DNA of 34,208 nt, from assembly GCA_038125725.1 (NCBI GenBank), contig JAYPEK010000042.1, forward strand, positions 1-34,208, in the 5' to 3' direction. The DNA is from TMED8 sp038125725. GTDB lineage: Bacteria > Pseudomonadota > Alphaproteobacteria > Rhodospirillales > Casp-alpha2. Positions within the stretch are counted from its first letter, which is position 1; every line of letters begins with the position of its first letter. The notes beneath the pieces are model-generated. The model had not been told where the DNA came from. It saw only the letters and a list, made by a program, of their open reading frames with translations, and ran no database searches. Positions 24,706 through 32,238 of this stretch are shown piece by piece. The position numbers and the translations under genes are program-made.

Positions 24706-25955
24706 ACGCGTCCGCCGCCACGCCATGGCGGGCCTGGTCCGTCTGGGCCGTGGGTGCGCTGTTCTTCTTCTACGCCTTCATGCAACGGACGGCGCCCAGC
24801 GTCATGGTCTCGGAGCTGATGCGCGACTTCTCCGTCAACGCGTCGGCACTGGGCGGGCTCTCGGCCTTCTACTACTACGCCTACATGGCGGTACAGATGC
24901 CGACCGGCCTGATGGCCGACCGCTTCGGCCCCCGGCGCCTTTTGACAGGCGCGGCGTTGGTTTCCGCCGTCGGCGGCCTGATCTTTGCCAGTGCCGACGA
25001 CCTTGCGCTGGCCGCCGCCGGCCGCGTATTGGTCGGCATCGGGGCGGGTTTCGGTTTCGTCTGCACGCTGCGGATGATCACCGATTGGTTCCCACCGGAG
25101 CGCCTCGCCATGCTGACCGGCGCGACCATGATGCTTGGCATGCTGGGCGGCGTCAGCGGTCAGGCGCCGCTCGCCATCGTCGTCGGCGAGATCGGCTGGC
25201 GCCCGACCATGACCGGCGTCGCCGCCGTCGGCGTCGTCATCGCGCTCGGCGCCTGGCTGATCACCAAGGACCAGCGCGGCGCCCAGGGCATCCAGCACCA
25301 GGGCATGGGCATCTGGGCCGGCCTCGGTATCGTGCTCGGCAATCCGCAGACCTGGATCATCGCCGGTTACGGCTTCTCCATCGTCGTCATCATGTTCGCC
25401 TTCGGCGCACTCTGGGGGGTTCCGTACCTGCAACAAGTGCACGGCATGACCCGCCCGGACGCCGCGTTCGCGGCGTCGCTGATCCTGCTCGGCTGGGGGC
25501 TGTTCACACCGCTGGTGGGCTGGCTGTCGGACCGCTGGCGGCGCAGAAAGCCGGCCCTGATCCTGGGCGCCATCGGCTGTCTGGTGACCATCGCACCGGT
25601 GCTCTACGCCTCCGAGCTTTCGGGAACCGCGATCAAACTGCTGTTGTTCCTGAACGGCGTATTCATGGCCGGCATGGTGGTTTGTTTCCCGGCGGTGCGT
25701 GAGCACAACCACGCCGCCCAGGCGGGCACCGCCATGGCCTTCGTCAACATGGCGGTAATCGGATCGGGCGCGGTCATGCAGCCGGTGACCGGCTGGCTGC
25801 TGGATCTCGGCTGGCAGGGCGCCATGGAGGCCGGCGTGCGCATCTATCCGCACGACGCCTACGTCTCGGCCTTCGTCGTGCTGCCGGTGGCCTGCTTAGC
25901 AGCGCTGGTACTCGGCCTTTTGGTGCGCGAGACCCACGCCCGCGCGCTGTCATAA
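24702..25955 (+). CDS. MFS transporter
   Basis: From ATG 24702 this is a 417-residue permease with about twelve hydrophobic segments. The loop-2 MFS motif is GLMADRFGPRRLL (after helix 2), and the matching half-2 loop is GWLSDRWRRRKPA. The start FFFYAFMQRTAPSVMVSELMRDF is shared by a group of MFS proteins of unassigned substrate. The frame is open upstream inside the flavin reductase gene, but the ATGA overlap gives the natural start. Confidence 0.9.
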   Translation: MNASAATPWRAWSVWAVGALFFFYAFMQRTAPSVMVSELMRDFSVNASALGGLSAFYYYAYMAVQMPTGLMADRFGPRRLLTGAALVSAVGGLIFASADDLALAAAGRVLVGIGAGFGFVCTLRMITDWFPPERLAMLTGATMMLGMLGGVSGQAPLAIVVGEIGWRPTMTGVAAVGVVIALGAWLITKDQRGAQGIQHQGMGIWAGLGIVLGNPQTWIIAGYGFSIVVIMFAFGALWGVPYLQQVHGMTRPDAAFAASLILLGWGLFTPLVGWLSDRWRRRKPALILGAIGCLVTIAPVLYASELSGTAIKLLLFLNGVFMAGMVVCFPAVREHNHAAQAGTAMAFVNMAVIGSGAVMQPVTGWLLDLGWQGAMEAGVRIYPHDAYVSAFVVLPVACLAALVLGLLVRETHARALS

Positions 25956-25962
25956 GCCCGTC

Positions 25963-26967
25963 CTACGCCGCCCGTTCCGGGTTGGGCTCGTAACGCGCAT
26001 GCCAGGCCTGCCAGGCCGGGCTTTCGCCTTGCAGATGTCGCCATTGGCGGATGGCGACGCGGAGCGCCGTACGAGCGGCGCGGGTTTCCGGCGCGGCCAC
26101 CCCGTCAGGGCCGGCATCGTCGGCCATGGCGCGCCAGACGGCACCTTTGGCGGTGCGGATATCGTCCGGCGCGAAACGCTCGATCAGGTCCTGGAAGCGG
26201 CGATGCGCCTCCAGGTCGAATTCCTTGCGCTCCCCCCAGACATCGCGCGCCGGATTGGGCGGAAAGAACGAAAGGCAGGGCACCCAGCCCGCCGGCACCG
26301 GCACGTTGGCCGATTGAGAGCGCTCGCGGCCAAGAAGTTCCGGCAGGATATGCGTATGCGGCCCCATCGGCGTCTCGCCGCCGCTGTCGGGGATTTCCTG
26401 CACCACCTCGATGCGGCCAAGGCGTGATCGGAACACGCGCGCCGGCTGCGCCGCCTTGATGGCCGCGACGACGTTGTGGGGCAGCCCGAGGAACGGCGTC
26501 CCCAGATGCCGGCGCAGGGCCTCCGCCAAAGCGCCGTCCCCGGTGCGCAGGCAGGGCAGCAATGGGCCGATACCGAGCCCCAGGTCGAACAACACCTCGC
26601 CCTCGCCCCCGCAAAGGGGCGCGGGGTCGGGGCCCAGTTCCGCCAGGCCCTCGGCGCCGCCGATCTCGGCGTCGGCGGCGGGCAGGCAAACCATGACGCC
26701 GTGGGTCCAGCCGGTCGGTATCTTGGAGAGCCCTTCGTAAGGAATCAGGCGGACGGCGTCATGCGGCCGCACCCGGAGCGCGCCACGCGGCGTCGTCACC
26801 CGCCAGCCCCCGCCGTTCTTGTCCTCGCGGGCGATATCGGCGGCCTCCTCCACGTCGCGATGGAATTCCGCCAGCGTGCCGAAACTGCCGAGTCCCCAGC
26901 CGGTGGCTGGGTCGGTGACGGCGTCTTCCAATGCGGCCTCAACGTCTCGCCAAGTCATGCCGGCCAT
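25963..26967 (-). CDS. Unrecognised conserved-looking protein, 334 residues
   Basis: I do not recognise this family. From ATG 26967 (GGGGA 7 bases upstream; ATG 26958 also possible) it encodes 334 residues with no signal peptide or membrane segment. It looks like two parts: an N-terminal region (about 5-120; WGLGSFGTLAEFHRD, PHDAVRLIPYEGLSKIPTGWTHGVMVCLP) and a C-terminal region (about 125-330; LFDLGLGIGPLLPCLRTGD, HTHILPELL, PAGWVPCLSFFPPNPARD). A His/Thr/His cluster near residue 220 could bind metal, but this is a guess. Codon use is like its neighbours. It is divergent from glyoxalase I with only 38 bases between starts. Confidence 0.75.
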   Translation of the reverse strand: MAGMTWRDVEAALEDAVTDPATGWGLGSFGTLAEFHRDVEEAADIAREDKNGGGWRVTTPRGALRVRPHDAVRLIPYEGLSKIPTGWTHGVMVCLPAADAEIGGAEGLAELGPDPAPLCGGEGEVLFDLGLGIGPLLPCLRTGDGALAEALRRHLGTPFLGLPHNVVAAIKAAQPARVFRSRLGRIEVVQEIPDSGGETPMGPHTHILPELLGRERSQSANVPVPAGWVPCLSFFPPNPARDVWGERKEFDLEAHRRFQDLIERFAPDDIRTAKGAVWRAMADDAGPDGVAAPETRAARTALRVAIRQWRHLQGESPAWQAWHARYEPNPERAA

Positions 26968-27005
26968 GATAACGTCCCCGGCCAAGAAAGGGAGACCCTC
27001 AAACC

Positions 27006-27425
27006 ATGCGTTACCTGCACACCATGGTCCGGATTTCGGACATCGACGCCTCGCTGCATTTCTACTGCGACCTCTTGGGGTTGAAACAGACCCGCCGCAT
27101 CGACCGGCCGGAACACGGCTATTCGCTGGTCTTCGTCGCCGCCGAGGACAACCCGGATTCGGAAATCGAGCTGACCTTCAACCACGAGCCCGAGGAATAT
27201 ACCGGCGGGCGCAATTTCGGCCACCTGGCCTTCCGGGTCGAAAACATCTACGAATCCTGCCAACGCCTGCAGGACGGCGGCGTCACCATCAACCGCCCGC
27301 CGCGCGACGGCCGCATGGCCTTCGTCCGCTCACCGGACGGCATTTCCATCGAACTGCTGCAACTGGGCGATCCGCTGGAACCAGCCGAACCCTGGGCGTC
27401 GATGGAGAACACCGGCGCCTGGTAA
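27006..27425 (+). CDS. gloA: Glyoxalase I (lactoylglutathione lyase)
   Basis: At 139 residues it matches bacterial glyoxalase I. The four metal ligands fall in the expected places: His5 (RYLHTMVRI), Glu55 (DSEIELTFN), His73 (FGHLAFRV) and Glu116 (ISIELLQ). It isomerises the methylglyoxal-glutathione hemithioacetal to S-lactoylglutathione in the cytoplasm. A GGGAG site precedes the ATG. Its stop is 3 bases from the end of the convergent methyltransferase gene. Confidence 0.95.
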   Translation: MRYLHTMVRISDIDASLHFYCDLLGLKQTRRIDRPEHGYSLVFVAAEDNPDSEIELTFNHEPEEYTGGRNFGHLAFRVENIYESCQRLQDGGVTINRPPRDGRMAFVRSPDGISIELLQLGDPLEPAEPWASMENTGAW

Positions 27426-27428
27426 AAC

Positions 27429-28400
27429 CTAGACGCTGCCCGGCGGCGGCACCTTGATGGGCCCGAGCGCGGCGACGATTTCTTCCTGCGTCGGCGGCGC
27501 CTTCGGCTCGTAACCGTCCAACGCATCGACGATCGCCTTCAGCCGCTCCGGCGTGGTGCCGCAGCAGCCGCCGATGATGCGCGCGCCGCAATCGCGCGCC
27601 AGACGCGCATACTCGGCCATCACCTCGTTGGTGCCGGAATAGATGATCTCGCCGTCGATCATCTGCGGAATGCCGCAGTTGCCCTTGGCGATGATCACGT
27701 CGTGCTCATCGGCCGCCTCGCAAAGGCCCACCACCGTATCGATCAGCATCGACGGGCCGGAACCGCAATTGGCGCCGAAGGCGATCAGGCGCGGCTCGAA
27801 CTGATGCGTGAAGTTGACGGCGCTTTCCGGCGTGTCGCCCATCATGGTGCGGCTGGCGGTGTCGAAGGTCATGGTCGAGGCCACCGGCAGGCCGGTGCGC
27901 TGGCCGGCGCGGATGGCGGCCGCCAGTTCGTCGAAGGCGAAGATGGTCTCGATCCAGATCACGTCGACGCCGCCTTCGGCCAAGGCGCTGGTCTGCTCGT
28001 AGAAGGCCGCTTCGGCGGCCTCCGATGTCAGCGTGCCGAAGGGCTCCATCATTTCGCCGGTGGGACCGACGGAACCGGCGACGACGATCGGGCGGTCGGC
28101 GGCATCGGCGGCGGCGCGGGCCAATTGCGCGCCCTTGAAGTTGATCTCATGGGTGCGCTCGGCGGCCTTGTCGAGCTTCAGGCGGCAGGGGTTGGAGCCG
28201 AACGTGTTGGTCAGGATGATGTCGGCGCCGGCTTCGATGAAGCTCTCGTGCAACCAGGTGACATGCTCCTGGCCGTCGGCGTTCCAGAGATCCGGCGGCC
28301 GTCCCGCCGGCAGGCCGCGCGCCATCATGTTGGTGCCGGTCGCCCCGTCGGCGATCAGGTAATCCCGTTCGGCCAGAAGATCGGCGAGAACATTGCTCAT
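27429..28400 (-). CDS. Homocysteine S-methyltransferase family protein (betaine-homocysteine type)
   Basis: From ATG 28400 (AGGGAAATCGAT upstream) it is 323 residues. It has the homocysteine methyltransferase fold: IADGATGTNMMARG near the start, ILTNTFGSN, and the three zinc cysteines Cys212 (GANCGSG) and Cys279/Cys280 (GGCCGTTPE). Length and the lack of cobalamin domains fit the betaine- or methylated-sulfonium-dependent single-domain enzymes rather than full MetH. It regenerates methionine from homocysteine with an unidentified methyl donor. The DUF1289 gene lies just upstream in the same operon. Confidence 0.88.
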   Translation of the reverse strand: MSNVLADLLAERDYLIADGATGTNMMARGLPAGRPPDLWNADGQEHVTWLHESFIEAGADIILTNTFGSNPCRLKLDKAAERTHEINFKGAQLARAAADAADRPIVVAGSVGPTGEMMEPFGTLTSEAAEAAFYEQTSALAEGGVDVIWIETIFAFDELAAAIRAGQRTGLPVASTMTFDTASRTMMGDTPESAVNFTHQFEPRLIAFGANCGSGPSMLIDTVVGLCEAADEHDVIIAKGNCGIPQMIDGEIIYSGTNEVMAEYARLARDCGARIIGGCCGTTPERLKAIVDALDGYEPKAPPTQEEIVAALGPIKVPPPGSV

Positions 28401-28410
28401 ATCGATTTCC

Positions 28411-28614
28411 CTATTCGGTTCCTTGCGCCCGGGCCGCGTCGCGGCGGCCACGGGCCATTTCGACGATGTCGCGGCGCCGGTCGTTGTCGGCGCAAGCCCA
28501 TTCCGCCACCTCCTGCAGGGAGCGCCAGCAGCCCTTGCAGAGGTTGGTTTCCTCGTCCAGGACGCAAACCCCGATGCAGGGCGAGATCACCCGCGTTGCA
28601 GCCGCCTCGTTCAT
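28411..28614 (-). CDS. DUF1289 small cysteine-rich protein
   Basis: The 67-residue protein has the DUF1289 signature: SPCIGVCVLDEETNLCKGCWRS (residues 12-33), four cysteines suited to a metal or Fe-S site, followed by a helix with WACADNDRRRDIV. Function is unknown in the family. It ends 10 bases before the homocysteine methyltransferase start, and the pair is probably one transcript. Confidence 0.88.
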   Translation of the reverse strand: MNEAAATRVISPCIGVCVLDEETNLCKGCWRSLQEVAEWACADNDRRRDIVEMARGRRDAARAQGTE

Positions 28615-28671
28615 CGCCTCGACCTAAGCCGCCTTGGCTGGAAAATCAAGTGGATAAGCCCAATTGCCGCC

Positions 28672-29610
28672 TCAACCGACGCCCAATAGCCACAGGACAC
28701 CCGACAGCGTCGCCACCGAAACCACCGTCGACATCAGAATAGTCGTCGCCGCCGTCGCCGCGCCGGCATCGTAGCGCATGGCGAACAGATAGACGTTGAT
28801 GCCGACTGGCGTCGCCGCCATCAGCACCGCGACGCTGAGCCACAAGGGCTCCAGGTGGAACAAATACGCGCCGATCAGGTAGGCCGCCAGCGGATGCACG
28901 ATCAACTTCATGGCGGTGACCACGCCGGCCTCGGCGACGGCGCCCTTGAGCTCATAGCGCGCCAGCGATGCCACCAGGCAGAACAGCGAGCACGGGATCG
29001 CAGCCTTGCCCATCAAGTCCAGAAAGCGGTCCGCCGGCAACGCTAGGCCGATCCCCGTCCAGTTCCACAGCATTCCCGCCAGCACCGCCATGATGATCGG
29101 GTTGGCGGCCAGCCCCTTCAGCACGTCGGCCGCCAGTGACACCACGCGCCCGCGCCGGCCGCGCGCCGCCTCGACCAGCACCGTAACCACGAACAAAAGT
29201 TGCCAGGTATGGAACGACAGGATCAGGAAGACCGGCAAAAGCCCCTCCTCGCCGAACGCCAGGTGCACCAGCGGCAGGCCGAGCATCACCGAGTTGGAGA
29301 AGGCGCCGCCGAGCCCGAGCACCGAGGCGCCGGCGAGATCGCGGCGGAACAGGCCGCGCGACAGCGCGATGACCGCGCCCCATGAAATGTACGCGGCGGC
29401 AAAATAGGCGATCAGGAACTCCCATTGGATGGTCTCGGGAAATTCACGCGTCGCCATGGCATGGAACATCATCGCCGGCACCGCGAAATTGAAGACGAAA
29501 GCCCCGAGCCCATCGACGCCGGCCTCGCTCAGCCAAGCCTTGCGCGCCGCCGTGAAGCCGACCCCGACCACGGCAAAGACCGGCACGATGATATCGATGA
29601 GAACGCCCAT
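28672..29610 (-). CDS. AEC-family transporter (auxin efflux carrier fold)
   Basis: From ATG 29610 it is a 312-residue membrane protein with about ten helices. The start MGVLIDIIVPVFAVVGVGFTAARK, the half-1 motif FNFAVPAMMFHAMA and the second-half LMAATPVGINVYLFAMRYDA are typical of AEC/BASS-like permeases, which export or exchange carboxylates. Substrate unknown. ATG 29622 is an alternative start. It is divergent from the GST gene, with 101 bases between. Confidence 0.88.
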   Translation of the reverse strand: MGVLIDIIVPVFAVVGVGFTAARKAWLSEAGVDGLGAFVFNFAVPAMMFHAMATREFPETIQWEFLIAYFAAAYISWGAVIALSRGLFRRDLAGASVLGLGGAFSNSVMLGLPLVHLAFGEEGLLPVFLILSFHTWQLLFVVTVLVEAARGRRGRVVSLAADVLKGLAANPIIMAVLAGMLWNWTGIGLALPADRFLDLMGKAAIPCSLFCLVASLARYELKGAVAEAGVVTAMKLIVHPLAAYLIGAYLFHLEPLWLSVAVLMAATPVGINVYLFAMRYDAGAATAATTILMSTVVSVATLSGVLWLLGVG

Positions 29611-29711
29611 GCCGGCCAGCATCGCCGATCGGGCCCGAAAGGCAAGCGGGCGGCGGGATCGAATATTCAAGCCCTATTGCCCGGCGCCCCGGGCATTGCT
29701 AGCGTCCTGCC

Positions 29712-30323
29712 ATGATCATATTCCATACCGGCAATTCGCCCTACGCCCGCATCGCCCGCGTCGCCGCGCACCAGTGCGGCGTTTCCCATTCCGGCGGCCA
29801 CCTGGGCCCAGGCCTGGTGCGCACCGACAACAACCCGGTGCTGCAATACAGCCCCACCGGACGCATCCCCACCCTGGTCGATGGCGACGTGGTCGTCACC
29901 GAGACCCGCGCCGTCTGCCGCTACCTGGAAAGCGTCGGCGACGGCTACGAACTTTTCCCCTACGCCGGCGACTGGACGGCGGAAATGTTCGAGAACACCG
30001 CCATGAGCTTCCTCGATGGCTGCGCGCTCTGGATGCGGGAGTACCGGCGGGACGCGGCGCTGCAGTCCGACTGGCTGATCGGCGTCGAGCGTGCCCGCGC
30101 CGAACGCGCGCTCGCCTGGTTCGAGGCGCAGCCGGCGATCCAAGCCGGCGACACGCCCTGGGACTTCGCCCACATGACGCTGGCGGTGGCGCTGGGGGAA
30201 TTGGAACCACGCGGCCTGATCCCCGATTGGCGCAACAGCTACCCGGCGCTGGCCGCCTGGGAAGCCACACAATCGGAAAGGCCCGCCATGCAGGCCGAGG
30301 GCCGCAAGGGCGACCCCAAATAG
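29712..30323 (+). CDS. Glutathione S-transferase family protein
   Basis: The 203-residue protein has a thioredoxin-like N-terminal domain (IIFHTGNSPYARIARVAA, with NSPYAR at the glutathione site; cis-Pro in TGRIPTLVDGD; VTETRAVCRYLE) and an all-helical C-terminal domain (WDFAHMTLAVALGELEPRGL). It is cytoplasmic, and its substrate cannot be told from sequence. Isolated from other genes of known pathway; followed by the repeat-rich intergenic stretch. Confidence 0.88.
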   Translation: MIIFHTGNSPYARIARVAAHQCGVSHSGGHLGPGLVRTDNNPVLQYSPTGRIPTLVDGDVVVTETRAVCRYLESVGDGYELFPYAGDWTAEMFENTAMSFLDGCALWMREYRRDAALQSDWLIGVERARAERALAWFEAQPAIQAGDTPWDFAHMTLAVALGELEPRGLIPDWRNSYPALAAWEATQSERPAMQAEGRKGDPK

Positions 30324-30340
30324 CCGCCCCCAAAACCGCC

Positions 30341-30396
30341 CGTCGTCACCACGAAAGCGGGGACCCACTCGATGCCGAAGGCATCATCCTTTTCCG
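30341..30396 (+). repeat. Interspersed repeat, copy A
   Basis: This copy starts CGTCGTCACCACGAAAGCGG and continues CCCACTCGATGCCGAAGGCATCATC. It includes a hairpin GATGCC-gaa-GGCATC (30371-30385). It aligns over about 55 bases with copy B at 30551, and its first 30 bases match, inverted, the element at 30417-30450. These strings give the false peptides (for example PAFAGMT or SRESGNP types) seen in the interspersed repeats of many proteobacteria. Confidence 0.75.
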
Positions 30397-30416
30397 GCAG
30401 CGTAATCGCGGAAACA

Positions 30417-30450
30417 CCCACTGGATTCCCGCTTTCGCGGGAATGACGGA
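30417..30450 (-). repeat. Interspersed repeat, inverted partial copy with strong hairpin
   Basis: Read on the minus strand it is CGTCATTCCCGCGAAAGCGG..., an inverted relative of copy A. It has a perfect hairpin TTCCCGC-tttc-GCGGGAA (30426-30443; 7-base stem, 4-base loop). With copy A it forms a larger inverted pair flanking 30397-30416. Such pairs resemble REP/BIME elements mobilised by REP-associated transposases, but no such transposase gene is seen here. Confidence 0.7.
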
Positions 30451-30550
30451 ATGAGATAGGGAATTTCCACGGGTTGGAACCTTTTGATTCCAAAAGATTT
30501 CCAAAAAAATCTCAGGAACGAACCCAATTTTTCTCTACCGCGAAAAAACC

Positions 30551-30607
30551 CGTCATTGCCGGGCTTGAACCGGCAATCCACTTGATGCCGCAGGCATCAT
30601 TGTTTTT
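30551..30607 (+). repeat. Interspersed repeat, copy B
   Basis: It begins CGTCATTGCCGGGCTTGAAC and runs CTTGATGCCGCAGGCATCATTG. It has two hairpins: ATTGCCGG-gcttgaa-CCGGCAAT (30555-30577) and GATGCC-gca-GGCATC (30584-30598). Relative to copy A the first stem has different bases but the pairing is kept, so structure rather than sequence is conserved there, while the second stem and the trailing T-run (TTTTTCC) are alike. Confidence 0.75.
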
Positions 30608-30841
30608 CCCAAAGCCAGCCCCAACCCTCCCGCCGAATGGCGGGCATCGGTTCCGGCGTCGCTCTGATTCGATTGTGCAATAGCGCGCCTGTGCCGGTAT
30701 CTCAGCACTACGAAGGAGGAGGATAACATAAAACCTACAAAAGTCAATAAATTCCTAAATTATCATCAACGGCTGAATTGTATGTTCCGTTATCCTGCCG
30801 GAAGCAGGCGTTCCTGATTGCGGTCGCGAAGGTCTGAAACT

Positions 30842-30891
30842 AGCCAATTGCAGACCATTACCATTTCTGTGGCGAGTCGCCTCAATTGGCT
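30842..30891. repeat. 9-base inverted repeat downstream of the dmdA-like gene
   Basis: AGCCAATTG (30842-30850) is inverted as CAATTGGCT (30883-30891), with a 32-base spacer holding the near-palindrome GGCGAGTCGCC (30871-30881). It lies 24 bases beyond the dmdA stop codon. It could be a processing or termination structure for the minus-strand transcript, but it lacks a run of T after the stem. Confidence 0.45.
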
Positions 30892-30914
30892 CACTTTTCA
30901 CTGTTAGCAAGTAG

Positions 30915-32024
30915 TCAATTCCAAAATGCATCGCGGACAAAAGCGGACCGTGGCCCGTCCGGCGTATCCACGGTCAACTTGGTGCCGGGGTCCCAATAGG
31001 CGACATGTGCCATGCCGATCGCCACATTCGTTTGAAAATCCGGCGACCACGTTGCCGAACTGACACGCTCAACCGTTTTTCCCTTTACTGATATCCGCCA
31101 AAATCTGTCACAGATCGGAACGGGTTCACCATCAATAGAAATTGCGCGAATTTGCCGAACAGGCCCCTCTTTTGCGACCCGCAACAAAGCATCTCGCCCG
31201 ATACATCCGATGGCGCTTTGCGTATTGCAAAACCGTCCCAACCCACACTCATGCGGCGTGTTGTCATCAGTCATGTCATTACCATAAGAGAGGAGGCCGC
31301 TTTCGATGCGCTCGATCACATTGGGGCATCCGGCATGTACATCGAGATCAGCCCCGGCCTCCATCAGAGCATTCCATAGCGGCATGCCCATGTCTTCACC
31401 ATTGACGTATATTTCAAAGCCGCCTTGCTTTGAGTAGCCGGATCGCGCCACGACCATATCGCGCCCCATAAAATCGAAATGACTGAAACGAAAAAATCGG
31501 ATTTGGCTGACGCTATCCCCAAATACTCGCGACATGAGATTTTCAGCCTTTGGCCCTTGAACTGCCAACGGCGAGATATCAGGTTCGTCCACCAAAACGT
31601 CGAGGCGGTATCCGTACGCCAGACCCTTGATCCAATAAAGCAAATCGCTGTCAGCGATGGATATCCACCATCGGTCTTCGGCGAGTTTTACGACCACTGG
31701 ATCGTTCAGCATGCCCCCGGTTTCATCGACGATCGGCATGTAATAGCACTGACCCGGCAACATGCCGCGCAAGTCACGCGGGGTAAGCATTTGCATCAAT
31801 CGCCCGGACTCCGGTCCTCGAATTTCTACTTGGCGTTCGCAAGCAACATCCCAGACCTGCACGGCGTTTTTTAGATGGTGATAATCTTCTTCAACAGACC
31901 GAAAAACAGTCGGCAAAAGCATATGGTTGTAGACGGTATACGCTTGGACCCCTGCGCGCTCGACGCCTTCGGAAAAAGGCGCACGACGCAATCTACGGGA
32001 CGTTGATAAGGAAACGCCATTCAT
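30915..32024 (-). CDS. dmdA: DmdA-like dimethylsulfoniopropionate demethylase (GcvT fold)
   Basis: From ATG 32024 (GAGG 9 bases upstream; the frame also opens at a TTG at 32039) it is 369 residues, the same length as I recall for the Pelagibacter DmdA. From memory of that protein, these stretches match closely: SRRLRRAPFSEGVERAGV near the start, TVYNHMLLPTVFRSVEEDYHHLK, QVWDVACERQVEI, GQCYYMPIVDETGGMLNDPVV, SRSGYSKQGGFEIY-type segment, and PNVIERIESGLLSYGNDMT. DmdA moves a methyl group from DMSP to tetrahydrofolate. The gene stands alone, has lower G+C than its neighbours (about 48% in two lines counted, against 68% in the AEC gene), and is flanked by non-coding DNA, suggesting transfer. A divergent GcvT-family demethylase of another substrate remains possible. 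Confidence 0.8.
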   Translation of the reverse strand: MNGVSLSTSRRLRRAPFSEGVERAGVQAYTVYNHMLLPTVFRSVEEDYHHLKNAVQVWDVACERQVEIRGPESGRLMQMLTPRDLRGMLPGQCYYMPIVDETGGMLNDPVVVKLAEDRWWISIADSDLLYWIKGLAYGYRLDVLVDEPDISPLAVQGPKAENLMSRVFGDSVSQIRFFRFSHFDFMGRDMVVARSGYSKQGGFEIYVNGEDMGMPLWNALMEAGADLDVHAGCPNVIERIESGLLSYGNDMTDDNTPHECGLGRFCNTQSAIGCIGRDALLRVAKEGPVRQIRAISIDGEPVPICDRFWRISVKGKTVERVSSATWSPDFQTNVAIGMAHVAYWDPGTKLTVDTPDGPRSAFVRDAFWN

Positions 32025-32082
32025 CGGCTCATACCTCAAAAAAATAAAAACACGTTGAACCCACCCATTGGTTTTGGGGCAA

Positions 32083-32102
32083 AAAGTCTAGGCGAAAGTC
32101 TA
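32083..32102 (-). promoter_or_regulatory. Direct repeat upstream of the dmdA-like gene, possible operator
   Basis: TAGACTTT occurs twice on the minus strand (32102-32095 and 32090-32083), separated by 4 bases, a 12-base period. It lies about 60-80 bases upstream of the dmdA start, a usual place for an activator or repressor site. T-rich sequence between it and the start (32037-32051) could hold the promoter. Confidence 0.4.
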
Positions 32103-32223
32103 AACCTTTCAGACGCGCCCTCACCAAAATATTCGCTGCCGGATTTTGACCGCTACGGGTCACCTCCGGCCCTTCGAATCCTTTTATTCAGAAGCTCGGC
32201 GTTCCACTCAAAGCGGGCATGCA

Positions 32224-32238
32224 GCGGCTTTAAGCCGC
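32224..32238 (-). terminator. Inverted repeat across the ada-like stop codon
   Basis: GCGGCTT-t-AAGCCGC spans the TAA stop of the Ada-like gene (32230-32232). It could fold in the RNA as a compact hairpin after loop opening, but there is no T-run downstream, so factor-independent termination is doubtful. Confidence 0.3.

Larger units (their letters stand above)
30324..30914. other. 591-base non-coding stretch with interspersed repeats
   Basis: No convincing gene is seen between the GST and the dmdA-like gene. The first half (30341-30620) holds inverted-repeat elements listed separately. The second half (about 30670-30914) is A/T-richer, has a GGAGGAGG purine run at 30715-30722 without a following ATG, a 5-base-stem hairpin (CCTGC-CGGAA-GCAGG, 30794-30808) and a 9-base inverted repeat near the 3' end of dmdA. 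It may be the boundary of transferred DNA. Confidence 0.6.

Noticed and set aside
30715..30730. GGAGGAGG followed by ATA, which could be taken as a gene start.
   Set aside because: There is no ATG, GTG or TTG at proper spacing and the following frame stops after about 29 codons.
30755..30940. Minus-strand open frame of about 61 codons past the end of dmdA.
   Set aside because: No ribosome site or family; it reads through the inverted-repeat region and overlaps the dmdA end.
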